Source of the DNA: Rhizobiaceae bacterium
GTDB lineage: Bacteria > Pseudomonadota > Alphaproteobacteria > Rhizobiales > Rhizobiaceae
Length of the DNA: 7,990 nt
Direction of reading: 5' to 3'
Assembly (NCBI GenBank): GCA_004299545.1
Contig: SCRB01000130.1
Coordinates: 1-7,990, forward strand
The notes below the pieces were generated by a model. That model saw nothing but the letters and a program-made list of their open reading frames with translations, searched no databases and had not been told where the DNA came from. Shown in pieces: positions 1 through 6,165 of this stretch. A program made the position numbers and the translations under genes. How positions within the stretch are numbered: the first letter of the stretch is position 1; each line of letters starts with the position of its first letter.

Positions 1-237
1 GCGGCGCGGCGTCGCCGCGTGGCTGGCGATGTGGCCGATACAGACGGGAATGGTGAATTCAGGGCGCAGGCAAAGGCTCTCGCCGGTCTCGCTTTCGGTC
101 AGGAAGATGCGCCGCCGCAAATCCTCGCCCGCCATGTCGAGGAAGGGATCGGCCGGCTGCAGGATCGGAAGGTCGACGATTTCAGCTCCGCGCTCGGCAA
201 AGAGCGCGAGGATGTCAGGCGCGCTGGTGGGGGTCAT
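1..237 (-). CDS. hisZ: ATP phosphoribosyltransferase regulatory subunit HisZ, N-terminal 79 residues (cut by window edge)
   Basis: HisZ is a catalytically inactive paralogue of histidyl-tRNA synthetase. It binds the short form of HisG and is needed for activity and histidine feedback control of the first step of histidine biosynthesis, in the cytoplasm. The 79 visible codons start [10 protein letters not shown], pass through [15 protein letters not shown] (class II synthetase-like motif 1 region) and reach [12 protein letters not shown] near residue 60, a HisZ-style counterpart of synthetase motif 2. The frame is open to base 1, so the rest lies outside. I chose the ATG at 237-235 because homology begins right there and no coding continuity exists above it. 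It lies 169 bases downstream of the hisS stop on the same strand, the usual rhizobial hisS-hisZ-hisG order, so co-transcription is likely. The symbol rests on residue patterns plus context. Confidence 0.87.
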   Translation of the reverse strand, partial: MTPTSAPDILALFAERGAEIVDLPILQPADPFLDMAGEDLRRRIFLTESETGESLCLRPEFTIPVCIGHIASHAATPRR

Positions 238-246
238 GCGAGGCGC

Positions 247-396
247 CTTTTCTCCCCCCTTGAGGGGGAGATGGCCGCGAAGCGGCCAGAGGGGGTTGGC
301 AGGGACCACACGCGGCATAAAAGAACACCGAAGACGGCCGCGGCGACCCCACCCGGCCGCTGCCCGGCCACCCTCCCCTCAGGGGGGAGGGAAAAG
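247..396. repeat. RIME-like intergenic repeat with two inverted hairpin units, between hisS and hisZ
   Basis: The hisS-hisZ gap holds two similar units in opposite orientation. The left unit has stem CTCCCCC (252-258) with GGGGGAG (264-270), then TGGCCGC (272-278) with GCGGCCA (282-288). The right unit read on the minus strand starts CTTTTCCCTCCCC, pairs CCCTCCCC (371-378) with GGGGAGGG (384-391), and continues with a similar GGCCG-rich stem around 355-369. Both ends read CTTTT inward, so the whole is a large imperfect inverted repeat. The composition and paired palindromes resemble the Rhizobium-specific intergenic mosaic element (RIME) described in rhizobia; this is from memory of its form, not an alignment. 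As transcribed RNA it would form stable hairpins between two genes of one transcript. Confidence 0.75.
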
Positions 397-406
397 AGCG
401 CGCACG

Positions 407-1951
407 TCACCGTCCCCGCTCCGCCTTCTGCGCGTTGAGAATGCGCTGCACCGCCGCGACGAGTTCTCCTTCCGGCACCGTCACCTGTCCCGGCCGCGCT
501 TCCTTGTATTCGCTGTGGTCGGCGATCGCCGCGGCCTGCCGGGCACCCTCCACCATGTCCTTGATCTGCACCTCACCCCTGGCGCGCTCATCGCCGCCCT
601 GGATGACGACGCAAGGCGAGTTGCGCCGATCGGCATACTTCATCTGAGCCTTCATGCCGGCACCGCCGAGATACATCTCGGCGCGGATGCCGGCCTGCCT
701 CAGCGTCGCGACCATCTTCTGGGTGCGGCCGAGGCTTTCGGTGTCCCTGTCCATGACCATGACGACGACCGGCGCGACGGTTTCAGCCGTCGAAAGCTTG
801 CCAAGGTTCTTCAGCGCCGTCATCAGCCGCGACACGCCGATGGAAAAGCCCGTCGCCGGCACCGGTTCGCCACGGAAGCGCGAGACGAGCCCATCGTAGC
901 GCCCGCCGCCACCGACCGAGCCGAAGCGCACGACGACGCCGTCCTCGTTCGGGATTTCGGCCAGAAGTTCCGCCTCGTAGACCGGCCCGGTGTAATATTC
1001 GAGACCACGCACGACAGAGGGATCGATGCGTATGCGGTCTTCGCCATAGCCGGAGGCTTTGAATAGGCGCGCCATATCACCAAGCTCTAGAACGCCTTCG
1101 TAAAAGACGTCTGGCTCAAGCTTGGCGGGTCCCTCTCTTTGCGGAGAAGAAAACCCGGAAATTCGTTGCCCATGGGCAGGATCTCGAATTGAGAACTTGT
1201 ATCCAAAGATGCCGAAAACGCGCCCTATCTGCTCCTCATCCAGCCCCGCACCCTTGGTGAAATCGCCTTCGCCTTCCTTGCCGCCATCCCAGCGGCCTTC
1301 GCCGAGCAGCAGTTTCACCCCTTCTGGGCCGAACTTGTCCAGCTTGTCGATGGCGCGCAACACCGTCAACCGGCGACCCGCATTCTCCTCGCCGCCAAGG
1401 CCGATCGCTTCGAGCACGCCATCGAGCACCTTGCGGTTGTTGACGCGGATGACGTAATCGCCTCGCGGAATGCCGAGCGCTTCCATCACGTCGGCCATCA
1501 TCATCGCCATCTCGGCGTCGGCGGCCACACCCGGCGTGCCAACCGTGTCGGCATCGAACTGCATGAACTGGCGGAAGCGCCCCGGCCCCGGCTTCTCGTT
1601 GCGGAAGACCCAGCCGCAGCGATAGGAGCGATAGGGCTTGGGCAGCCGCTCATAATGCTCCGCCACGTAGCGCGCGAGCGGCGCCGTCAGGTCGTAGCGC
1701 AGCGACATCCATTGTTCGTCGTCGTCCTGAAAAGAAAAAACGCCTTCGTTCGGCCTATCCTGGTCGGGCAGGAATTTCCCCAGAGCGTCGGTATATTCGA
1801 TCAGCGGCGTCTCGACCGGCTCGAAGCCGTAAAGCTCGTAGACGGCGCGGATCTTCGCCACCATCTCGTCCACAGCGCGGATATCCTCGGCGGCGCGGTC
1901 GACAAAACCGCGCGGCAGCCGCGCCTTCATTTTCTCGGATTTCGGAGCCAT
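407..1951 (-). CDS. hisS: Histidyl-tRNA synthetase (histidine--tRNA ligase)
   Basis: Class II aminoacyl-tRNA synthetase that charges tRNA-His with histidine using ATP, in the cytoplasm. The protein has 514 residues, close to the roughly 500 usual in rhizobia. Motif 1 is at about 44-60 ([16 protein letters not shown]). Motif 2 is at about 107-135, with catalytic-type arginine in [10 protein letters not shown] and [10 protein letters not shown]. The histidine-binding signature [14 protein letters not shown] is at 315-328, [12 protein letters not shown] at 345-356, motif 3 [10 protein letters not shown] at 369-377, and the anticodon-binding domain at about 393-510. The ATG at 1951 gives the [16 protein letters not shown] start; Met8 is an alternative. 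No strong Shine-Dalgarno is seen. Residues about 242-287 are unlike the family and use rare codons (ATA, CGA, AGA, CTA), see the separate entry. It is probably first in an operon with hisZ. Confidence 0.96.
   Translation of the reverse strand: MAPKSEKMKARLPRGFVDRAAEDIRAVDEMVAKIRAVYELYGFEPVETPLIEYTDALGKFLPDQDRPNEGVFSFQDDDEQWMSLRYDLTAPLARYVAEHYERLPKPYRSYRCGWVFRNEKPGPGRFRQFMQFDADTVGTPGVAADAEMAMMMADVMEALGIPRGDYVIRVNNRKVLDGVLEAIGLGGEENAGRRLTVLRAIDKLDKFGPEGVKLLLGEGRWDGGKEGEGDFTKGAGLDEEQIGRVFGIFGYKFSIRDPAHGQRISGFSSPQREGPAKLEPDVFYEGVLELGDMARLFKASGYGEDRIRIDPSVVRGLEYYTGPVYEAELLAEIPNEDGVVVRFGSVGGGGRYDGLVSRFRGEPVPATGFSIGVSRLMTALKNLGKLSTAETVAPVVVMVMDRDTESLGRTQKMVATLRQAGIRAEMYLGGAGMKAQMKYADRRNSPCVVIQGGDERARGEVQIKDMVEGARQAAAIADHSEYKEARPGQVTVPEGELVAAVQRILNAQKAERGR
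1160..1190. repeat. Palindromic core inside the hisS coding sequence
   Basis: A perfect 12-base palindrome TGCCCATGGGCA (1167-1178) is flanked by inverted arms AATTCG (1160-1165) and CGAATT (1185-1190). It sits inside an AT-richer, rare-codon stretch of hisS (about 1090-1230). The stretch encodes residues about 242-287, in the variable insertion region between the GAGLxxEQI motif and the ASGYG motif. It keeps the HisS reading frame. It may be a small palindromic element carried in frame, comparable in kind to the Rickettsia palindromic elements that sit inside genes, or simply a variable loop. I cannot tell which without a comparison to related genomes. Confidence 0.4.
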
Positions 1952-1988
1952 GGTCGGTCTGTTCGCGTAATTGGGTGTGTCGCAGGCG

Positions 1989-2016
1989 TCCTATCCGAAC
2001 ACGTCGGAACCGGCAA
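1989..2016 (-). promoter_or_regulatory. Possible sigma-70 type promoter for hisS
   Basis: Read on the minus strand, TTGCCG (2016-2011) and ATAGGA (1994-1989) are 16 bases apart and lie about 40 bases upstream of the hisS ATG. That would give a leader of about 30 bases. The -35 matches the rhizobial CTTG pattern well, but the -10 is weak. The spacer contains the hyphenated palindrome TCCGACGTGTTCGGA (2008-1994), which could be an operator or chance. Pattern match only. Confidence 0.3.
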
Positions 2017-2151
2017 GGCTCGCTTCCTTTAAAGCCGCGTTCTTTCGCGCCCCCTCTGTCCCGCAGCCTGTCCGCCTTCCGCACCGAGGGCAGACGCGAA
2101 ACCATTTTTCTGCGATCCTGTTGTTTCCGACAGACCCACCGAGCGGTGCCC

Positions 2152-2745
2152 ATGCACGAAATCCAGCATTATATCGCCGCTTACGGCTCGCTGGCAGTAT
2201 TCGTCGTCATCTATCTGGAATCGATGGGTGCTCCGGTGCCGGGTGAAACGCTGGTTATCGCCACCTCCGCACTCGCCGCTCATGGCAATATCAACCTGAC
2301 TGCAGCGCTGATCGCCATTTTCTGCGGTGCGGTGCTGGGCGACAATACGGGCTATGCGATTGGTCATTATGGCGGCAGCCGGCTGCTGCGCCGCTTCGGC
2401 TCCTATGTCAAGCTGACGCCCGAACGGCTCGACCGGCTTGAGGATTTGTTCGAGCGCCGTGGCGCCTATATCGTCGCCACGGCGCGCTTCGTCGTCATAT
2501 TGCGGCAGCTGAACGGCCTCGTGGCCGGCGCTGTGCACATGCCCTGGTGGCGCTTCCTGGCCGCGAATGTCGTCGGCGCGGCACTCTGGACATCGGCCTG
2601 GGGCCTCGGCCCCTATGTCGTCGGCAAGGCTGCCAAGCCCGTCATCCAGCACATCAGGTCGGAGCACAAAAAGGAGAGCAGCCTACGGGAAAGCGATAAA
2701 GCGCCTCGCTTCGACATCGCCTACCAGTCGCCGACCGTCGCCTGA
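2152..2745 (+). CDS. DedA/SNARE-associated (VTT domain) family membrane protein
   Basis: A 197-residue inner-membrane protein of the DedA family. Some members are undecaprenyl-phosphate or phospholipid flippases and others affect envelope integrity and proton-motive force; the substrate here cannot be read from sequence. It shows the family hallmarks: an N-terminal re-entrant segment with E23 and GAPVPGE at 26-32, a hydrophobic helix with GDNTGYAIG at 63-71, the [16 protein letters not shown] segment at 111-126, then [17 protein letters not shown] and a final helix to about 160, ending in a charged 35-residue cytoplasmic-type tail. I chose ATG 2152 because the domain begins there; the frame is open from 1975, but the upstream residues look non-coding. 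The Shine-Dalgarno is weak (GAGCGG). It is divergent from hisS, and its last 25 bases overlap the convergent rsmE. Confidence 0.9.
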   Translation: MHEIQHYIAAYGSLAVFVVIYLESMGAPVPGETLVIATSALAAHGNINLTAALIAIFCGAVLGDNTGYAIGHYGGSRLLRRFGSYVKLTPERLDRLEDLFERRGAYIVATARFVVILRQLNGLVAGAVHMPWWRFLAANVVGAALWTSAWGLGPYVVGKAAKPVIQHIRSEHKKESSLRESDKAPRFDIAYQSPTVA

Positions 2746-3455
2746 ACAAGCGCCAGCGCCGCCACCGCCGCCGTGTCGGCCCTGAGGATACGGGGGCCGA
2801 GAGGGATCGCCGTGACGAAGGGAAGCGCCCTCAGCGCCTTGCGTTCGGCTTCGGAAAACCCGCCTTCCGGCCCGACCAGAAGCCCGATCTTCGCCTCGGA
2901 AATCGCCTGGAGGGCGGCAAGCGGGTTATTGGTTTCGGCGTCCTCGTCGCAGAAGATCAGTCGCCTGTCCGCCTCCCAATCTGCCAGAAGGCGCTCGAAT
3001 TTCATCGGCTCGCGCACCAGCGGCACCGCAAGCACACCGCATTGTTCCGCCGCCTCGATGACATTCGCCTTGAGCCGCTCGATACCCGGCTTCGCCACCT
3101 GCGTGTGCTGGGTGATGACGGGCTGCAAGGCACCCGCCCCCATTTCCACCGCCTTCTGCACGAGATAATCGAGGCGACCCTGCTTCAGCGGCGCGAAGCA
3201 ATAGAGAAGATCGGGAAGAGGCGGCTGCGGCCGCATCTGTTCGACCGCTTCGAGAACGATCGTCTTTTTCGCGACGGCCGTCGCGCGGACCAGCCACTCG
3301 CCGTCACGGCCATTGAAGAGGAGGAGTTCCCCGCCTTCCGCCATCCGCAGCACATGTAGGAGATAATGCGTCTGGGCGACCGAAGGCTCGATCTCCATCC
3401 CAGCCGCCAGATCTCCCGGCACGAAAAGCCGCTGCATCCTGTAATTCGCGCGCAT
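2721..3455 (-). CDS. rsmE: 16S rRNA (uracil(1498)-N(3))-methyltransferase RsmE
   Basis: SPOUT-fold methyltransferase that uses S-adenosylmethionine to methylate N3 of U1498 in 16S rRNA of the small subunit. The protein has 244 residues from the chosen start, normal for the family. An N-terminal PUA-like RNA-binding domain covers about residues 7-70 ([25 protein letters not shown]). The SPOUT domain includes [16 protein letters not shown] at 91-106, IEAAEQCG at 133-140, [14 protein letters not shown] at 191-204 and [16 protein letters not shown] at 219-234, which form the trefoil-knot cofactor site. I prefer ATG 3455 ([11 protein letters not shown]) because the family commonly starts near here; ATG 3473 adds six residues and ATG 3437 is also possible. 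It lies 133 bases downstream of the Ada-like gene and converges on the DedA gene with a 25-base overlap. Confidence 0.95.
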   Translation of the reverse strand: MRANYRMQRLFVPGDLAAGMEIEPSVAQTHYLLHVLRMAEGGELLLFNGRDGEWLVRATAVAKKTIVLEAVEQMRPQPPLPDLLYCFAPLKQGRLDYLVQKAVEMGAGALQPVITQHTQVAKPGIERLKANVIEAAEQCGVLAVPLVREPMKFERLLADWEADRRLIFCDEDAETNNPLAALQAISEAKIGLLVGPEGGFSEAERKALRALPFVTAIPLGPRILRADTAAVAALALVQATVGDW

Positions 3456-3511
3456 CGGGCAGGAATGCGGCAAAGCCTGCGGTCAGGTCAAGCAGCCCAA
3501 TTTCCAGCCAT

Positions 3512-3528
3512 CTGCGCCTCCGGCGCAG
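3512..3528. other. Intergenic hairpin upstream of rsmE
   Basis: CTGCGCC (3512-3518) and GGCGCAG (3522-3528) form a 7-base-pair GC-rich stem with a 3-base loop, between the stop of the four-cysteine protein and the start of rsmE. On the minus strand, the direction of both genes, it is followed by ATGGCTGG and no T-run, so it is not a classical intrinsic terminator. It could slow or protect a transcript, or be incidental. The rest of this 133-base gap shows no convincing promoter. Confidence 0.4.
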
Positions 3529-3588
3529 CCGAAGATCTTGAATATCGAACAAAACCAGTAAGTTGAAGCCGACAATAGACTCATTTTC

Positions 3589-4236
3589 TCATTGTCCAGC
3601 CGTTTCATGCCACACGGGCCGGAAACCGGCTTTAAGGACGGCAAGCGTTGCTTTGGGCGTCAGAAGCTGGAAGGAGGAGGCAGAAAGAATCGCCGGATCA
3701 ACAGGCTTGCCATAACCGCGAAAACTCCAGGGCAGGAGTTTACCGCCATGCCATGCGAACGCGTTTTCCCGCAAGGCGACCATCGCCCCATCAGGCAGGG
3801 TTGTCAGTCGTGGAGGGGTGATGGCGACGACCGCGCCGCCGGAGGCGCGGCGCTCCCGGTGCAGTTGTCCGTCGATCTCTGTCGCCCTTGGTTCGGCCTT
3901 GCCGAAGGCCTCGCCATACCGCCGAGCGAATTCCTTTGCCCGTTCGCGTTGGCAATAAAAGCAGGGGCGGTGGCCGGCGGCGAGCGCCGTCACCTCATCG
4001 AGGAAGAAAAGCTCGGTCCACCCGGCATTGCCGGAAGGAGTGTTGCGGCCCATCACCTCGCGATGGCGGCCCTTGAATTCACAGACGCAGATCAGCCAGG
4101 CGCTGGTGGTCCAGCGCCGTTCGCGCAATGTCTTCGTCGCCGGGTCATGGATGACGCCGCGATTGCCGGTGAACATGCCGCGCGCTTCGACGGCATGAAT
4201 ATCCCCGAACGGATCGACCCGGTTCTGTAGTGGCAT
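3589..4236 (-). CDS. Unnamed four-cysteine protein with an Ada-like metal-binding segment
   Basis: I do not recognise a named family. The 215-residue product has exactly four cysteines: C50 and C52 in TTSAWLICVC, and C92 and C95 in AAGHRPCFYCQRE. The stretch from TTSAW to CQRE resembles the N-terminal zinc domain of Ada, whose pattern is a TTG-type start, a Cys pair, a FF-A/EA stretch and then AAGFRPCKRCRPE. Here ELFFLDEVTALAAGHRPC fits that layout, so one bound zinc ion is likely. The methyl-accepting role of Ada's Cys38 is not shown. Residues 146-180 (DGAMVALRENAFAW, PWSFRGYG) look beta-rich. There is no signal peptide or membrane helix, so it is cytoplasmic. The start ATG 4236 has a strong AGGAGA (4247-4242) five bases upstream; a longer frame to 4458 runs into the divergent gene and is unlikely. 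The function is unknown; nucleic-acid binding is an inference. Confidence 0.82.
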   Translation of the reverse strand: MPLQNRVDPFGDIHAVEARGMFTGNRGVIHDPATKTLRERRWTTSAWLICVCEFKGRHREVMGRNTPSGNAGWTELFFLDEVTALAAGHRPCFYCQRERAKEFARRYGEAFGKAEPRATEIDGQLHRERRASGGAVVAITPPRLTTLPDGAMVALRENAFAWHGGKLLPWSFRGYGKPVDPAILSASSFQLLTPKATLAVLKAGFRPVWHETAGQ

Positions 4237-4241
4237 TGTCT

Positions 4242-4247
4242 TCTCCT
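4242..4247 (-). promoter_or_regulatory. Strong Shine-Dalgarno that fixes the start of the four-cysteine protein
   Basis: AGGAGA read on the minus strand lies five bases before the ATG at 4236-4234. It is the best ribosome-binding site in the window and decides against the upstream in-frame ATGs at 4458 and 4284, which lack one. Confidence 0.8.
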
Positions 4248-4287
4248 GACGCCGGCGCCCGATTGGCCTCGGCGCCCCGCTCATGGT

Positions 4288-4317
4288 ATCGGGGAAGCAG
4301 CATTTCTCATACCCGAT
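4288..4317. promoter_or_regulatory. Inverted repeat in the divergent intergenic region (possible operator)
   Basis: ATCGGG (4288-4293) and CCCGAT (4312-4317) form 6-base arms 18 bases apart, in the 94-base gap between the divergent four-cysteine protein and amidotransferase genes. Its place fits a shared control region, but short arms of this kind also occur by chance. No clear -35/-10 pair was found on either strand of the gap. Confidence 0.2.
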
Positions 4318-4330
4318 GGGCCAAGACCGG

Positions 4331-5029
4331 ATGCGCGTCCTGACAATCCAGAATTTCGAAGCAACAGGACTCGGCCAGATCGCCACGGCACTCGACGAAG
4401 CATCCGTCGCAGTCGACGTCGTGAAAGCGTATGAGGGGGAGACGATCCCCGCCGACACCGGCCGCTATGACGGCCTGATCGTCCTTGGCGGCGAACAGAA
4501 CGCCCTTGACGACGCTCGAAGCCCCTATTTCCCGGCCCTGCTCGACGAGATGCGCGCCTTCGACCGGTCCGGCCGGGCGGTCCTCGGCATCTGCCTCGGG
4601 GCGCAGCTTCTTGCCCGCGCCCATGGGGCTGAAAACAGGATCGGCGCCGCGCCGGAATTCGGCTGGTGCGCGGTTGCCCTCACCGACGAGGGCCGGGCCG
4701 ACCCGTTGACGAATGGCCTGGCGCCGACCTTTCCGATCTTCGAGTGGCATGACGATACATTCACCCTTCCTCAGGGCGCGGTGCGGTTGGCGACGAATGG
4801 AGCGGCGCCCAATCAGGCCTTCCGCATCGGCCGCGCCTCCTATGGCGCCCAGTTCCATTTCGAAGCGGACCGCAAGCTCGTGCGGGAATGGAACGGCGTC
4901 TTTGCCGATGTGATCGCGGCCAGTCATCCCGACTGGGAGACGATCCATGCGGCGGAGGCGGCACGGCACGGTGCCGCCGCGGACGCCGCCGGTCTCGCCA
5001 TCGCGCGGGCATGGGTAAAGGCATTATAG
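4331..5029 (+). CDS. Class I glutamine amidotransferase, GMP-synthase-like
   Basis: A stand-alone class I glutamine amidotransferase domain of 232 residues, cytoplasmic. This fold hydrolyses glutamine, or a gamma-glutamyl amide, through a Cys-His-Glu triad. It opens MRVLTIQNFEATGLGQI. The oxyanion region is YDGLIVLGGEQNALD at about 46-60, the nucleophile elbow GICLGAQLLA holds C88, FEWHDDTF is at about 137-144, and GAQFHFEAD holds H176 and E178. There is no ATP pyrophosphatase domain, so it is not GMP synthetase itself. Such free-standing proteins include gamma-glutamyl-polyamine hydrolase-like and uncharacterised members, and the substrate cannot be assigned. I chose ATG 4331 because homology begins there; ATGs at 4283 and 4316 would add 16 or 5 residues without a better ribosome-binding site. 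It is divergent from the four-cysteine protein. Confidence 0.9.
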   Translation: MRVLTIQNFEATGLGQIATALDEASVAVDVVKAYEGETIPADTGRYDGLIVLGGEQNALDDARSPYFPALLDEMRAFDRSGRAVLGICLGAQLLARAHGAENRIGAAPEFGWCAVALTDEGRADPLTNGLAPTFPIFEWHDDTFTLPQGAVRLATNGAAPNQAFRIGRASYGAQFHFEADRKLVREWNGVFADVIAASHPDWETIHAAEAARHGAAADAAGLAIARAWVKAL

Positions 5030-5164
5030 GTCCACGGGCGCATCGTTGCATTTTGGACACGGGCCGCGCTTTTCCGTCTGTGGAAGGCAGCATCGCCACT
5101 GGTGCGCCACATGCCGCCGCTTTAGATGAGCGCCGCCCCCACCTCGCCGGGGAAAGAAGTTCAA
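5024..5164 (-). CDS. Tentative small zinc-ribbon-like protein (46 residues, TTG start)
   Basis: The minus-strand frame ending in TAA at 5026-5024 encodes a C-terminal stretch RRHVAHQWRCCLPQTEKRGP followed by CPKCNDAPVDL. The two vicinal cysteines and a CPKC knuckle nine residues later are what a small zinc ribbon would show. No ATG exists in frame near it; the TTG at 5164 would give LNFFPRRGGGG at the N-terminus, with only a weak Shine-Dalgarno. The frame is open much further upstream (to 5638), but that part crosses a better small gene on the other strand. It converges on the amidotransferase with a 6-base overlap. It is the only candidate in the 219-base gap 5030-5248. Codon use is not strongly typical, so it may be spurious. 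Confidence 0.25.
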   Translation of the reverse strand: MNFFPRRGGGGAHLKRRHVAHQWRCCLPQTEKRGPCPKCNDAPVDL

Positions 5165-5248
5165 AATCGAGGCAACCTTGATCCAAATGCGGCGTTTTGA
5201 AACCGATTGGTAAGGCTCGTCCTCTACAGACAGGAAACCACAACAGAG

Positions 5249-5386
5249 ATGAAACCCGTGAAAGCAGCACTCCTGTCTCTCGTCATGCTGTCCGGCCTCC
5301 TCGTTTGGGGCGTGGGCGTCTACAGTGCCGACGCATCCTCCCACCACCGCGTCGTGGACGGCTACGGCGTCGTCTCCTACCACTGA
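5249..5386 (+). CDS. Small exported peptide, 45 residues
   Basis: I do not recognise a family. The 45 codons show a textbook signal peptide: MKPVKAA with two lysines, a hydrophobic run LLSLVMLSGLLVWGVGV, then a signal peptidase I site YSADA before SSHH. Cleavage after A29 would leave SSHHRVVDGYGVVSYH, 16 residues with three histidines and two tyrosines. If uncleaved, it would be a single-pass inner-membrane micropeptide with a short periplasmic tail. The ATG at 5249 has AGGAAA (5232-5237) upstream with an 11-base gap. A possible -35 TTGAAA at 5197-5202 has no good -10 partner. Its last 10 bases overlap the convergent metallophosphatase end. Third positions are G/C-rich as in neighbouring genes, which supports real coding. 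Its role is unknown. Confidence 0.65.
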   Translation: MKPVKAALLSLVMLSGLLVWGVGVYSADASSHHRVVDGYGVVSYH

Positions 5387-6165
5387 CTGTCCGACACTTC
5401 GATCAGCCTTTTTTCGCCGCCGTCGATGACGAGAGCGGTGAGCCGCCCGGTCTTGAATGCGCCGGTGTCGACATCGACGCGATTCGGCAGGATTTCCGGC
5501 TCGGGAACGGGTGTGTGACCATGCACCACCACCTTTTCGAAAAGACCCCGATGATCGAGGAAATCCCAGCGGATCCAGATCAGGTCGCGCGGGTCCTGGG
5601 CTTCCAGCGGAACGCCGGGGCGAATGCCGGCGTGGCAAAAGAAGAAATCGCCGAAGGCGATTGAGCGCGGCAGCGAACGCAGAAAGGTCGCATGTGCCGC
5701 TGGCATCGCCCCGAGAAGCGCGTCGCGCCCGATTAGCGCACGCTTGGCGCTGGAGAAATCGATGTCCACGCCATAGGAGCGTGCCGTCTTTTCCCCGCCA
5801 TTGCCGGCAAAGAGCCCATGCGGATCGGCATCGAGAAGAAAGGCGGAAAAGCCCTCGTCGTGATTCCCCATCAGGGCGATATTGCGCGGATCGCTTTCGC
5901 GCTGCGCGATCAGAAAGTCGAGAACGCCCTTCGAATCCGGCCCGCGATCGGTATAGTCTCCGAGATGGACGATCCGGAAATCCGCCGCCGGCCCTTCCCG
6001 GAGGTCGTCGGCGACCCGATCGTGCATGGCTTCGAGCAGATCGAGGCGGCCGTGCACGTCGCCGATCGCGTAGAGCCGCAAGCCCTCCGGTCCGCGCGCA
6101 TCACTGAAGTGAACCCCGCTCAAGCTACCCGCCCACGACGATAATATGGACAGCGCGCGGTCCAT
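5377..6165 (-). CDS. Calcineurin-like metallophosphatase (Ser/Thr protein phosphatase family)
   Basis: A binuclear-metal phosphoesterase of the PPP/calcineurin superfamily, 262 residues from the chosen start, cytoplasmic. All metal-binding blocks are present in order: AIGDVHGR at 33-40, HLGDYTDRG at 67-75, MGNHDE at 99-104, FFFCHAG at 174-180 and VVHGHTPV at 213-220. These are the motifs of bacterial PrpA/PrpB-like protein phosphatases and of diadenosine tetraphosphatase ApaH; length and the GDYTDRGPDS motif favour the protein phosphatase-like group, but the substrate is unknown. The start is uncertain. ATG 6165 overlaps the lutC end by 41 bases and has no good Shine-Dalgarno. TTG 6123, just after the lutC stop, has GGGCGGG upstream and would give a product 14 residues shorter that keeps the whole domain. 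It is probably co-transcribed with lutBC. Confidence 0.9.
   Translation of the reverse strand: MDRALSILSSWAGSLSGVHFSDARGPEGLRLYAIGDVHGRLDLLEAMHDRVADDLREGPAADFRIVHLGDYTDRGPDSKGVLDFLIAQRESDPRNIALMGNHDEGFSAFLLDADPHGLFAGNGGEKTARSYGVDIDFSSAKRALIGRDALLGAMPAAHATFLRSLPRSIAFGDFFFCHAGIRPGVPLEAQDPRDLIWIRWDFLDHRGLFEKVVVHGHTPVPEPEILPNRVDVDTGAFKTGRLTALVIDGGEKRLIEVSDSQW

Noticed and set aside
29..1066. A 345-codon plus-strand open frame
   Set aside because: It runs antisense across hisZ, the repeat and hisS, its product is rich in Arg, His and Ala as expected for the reverse of high-GC coding DNA, and it has no recognisable domain.
1085..1240. A disrupting frameshift in hisS
   Set aside because: The frame is continuous, and motifs before ([10 protein letters not shown]) and after (RGLEYYTGP) the odd segment are intact, so the gene is reported as whole with an unusual insert.
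4237..4458. A 74-codon N-terminal extension of the four-cysteine protein
   Set aside because: It lies opposite the amidotransferase N-terminus, and the ATG at 4236 has a strong Shine-Dalgarno.
4331..5029. Assignment as GMP synthetase (guaA)
   Set aside because: Only the glutaminase domain is present; the ATP pyrophosphatase and dimerisation domains are absent and the length is 232 residues.
5404..5416. A T-run after the micropeptide stop, as a possible intrinsic terminator
   Set aside because: No stable hairpin precedes the TTTTTT run, and the bases also encode conserved-frame residues of the metallophosphatase C-terminus.
5197..5664. A 155-codon plus-strand open frame over the micropeptide and metallophosphatase
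   Set aside because: It is out of frame with the signal-peptide gene and antisense to conserved phosphatase motifs; its product has no signature.
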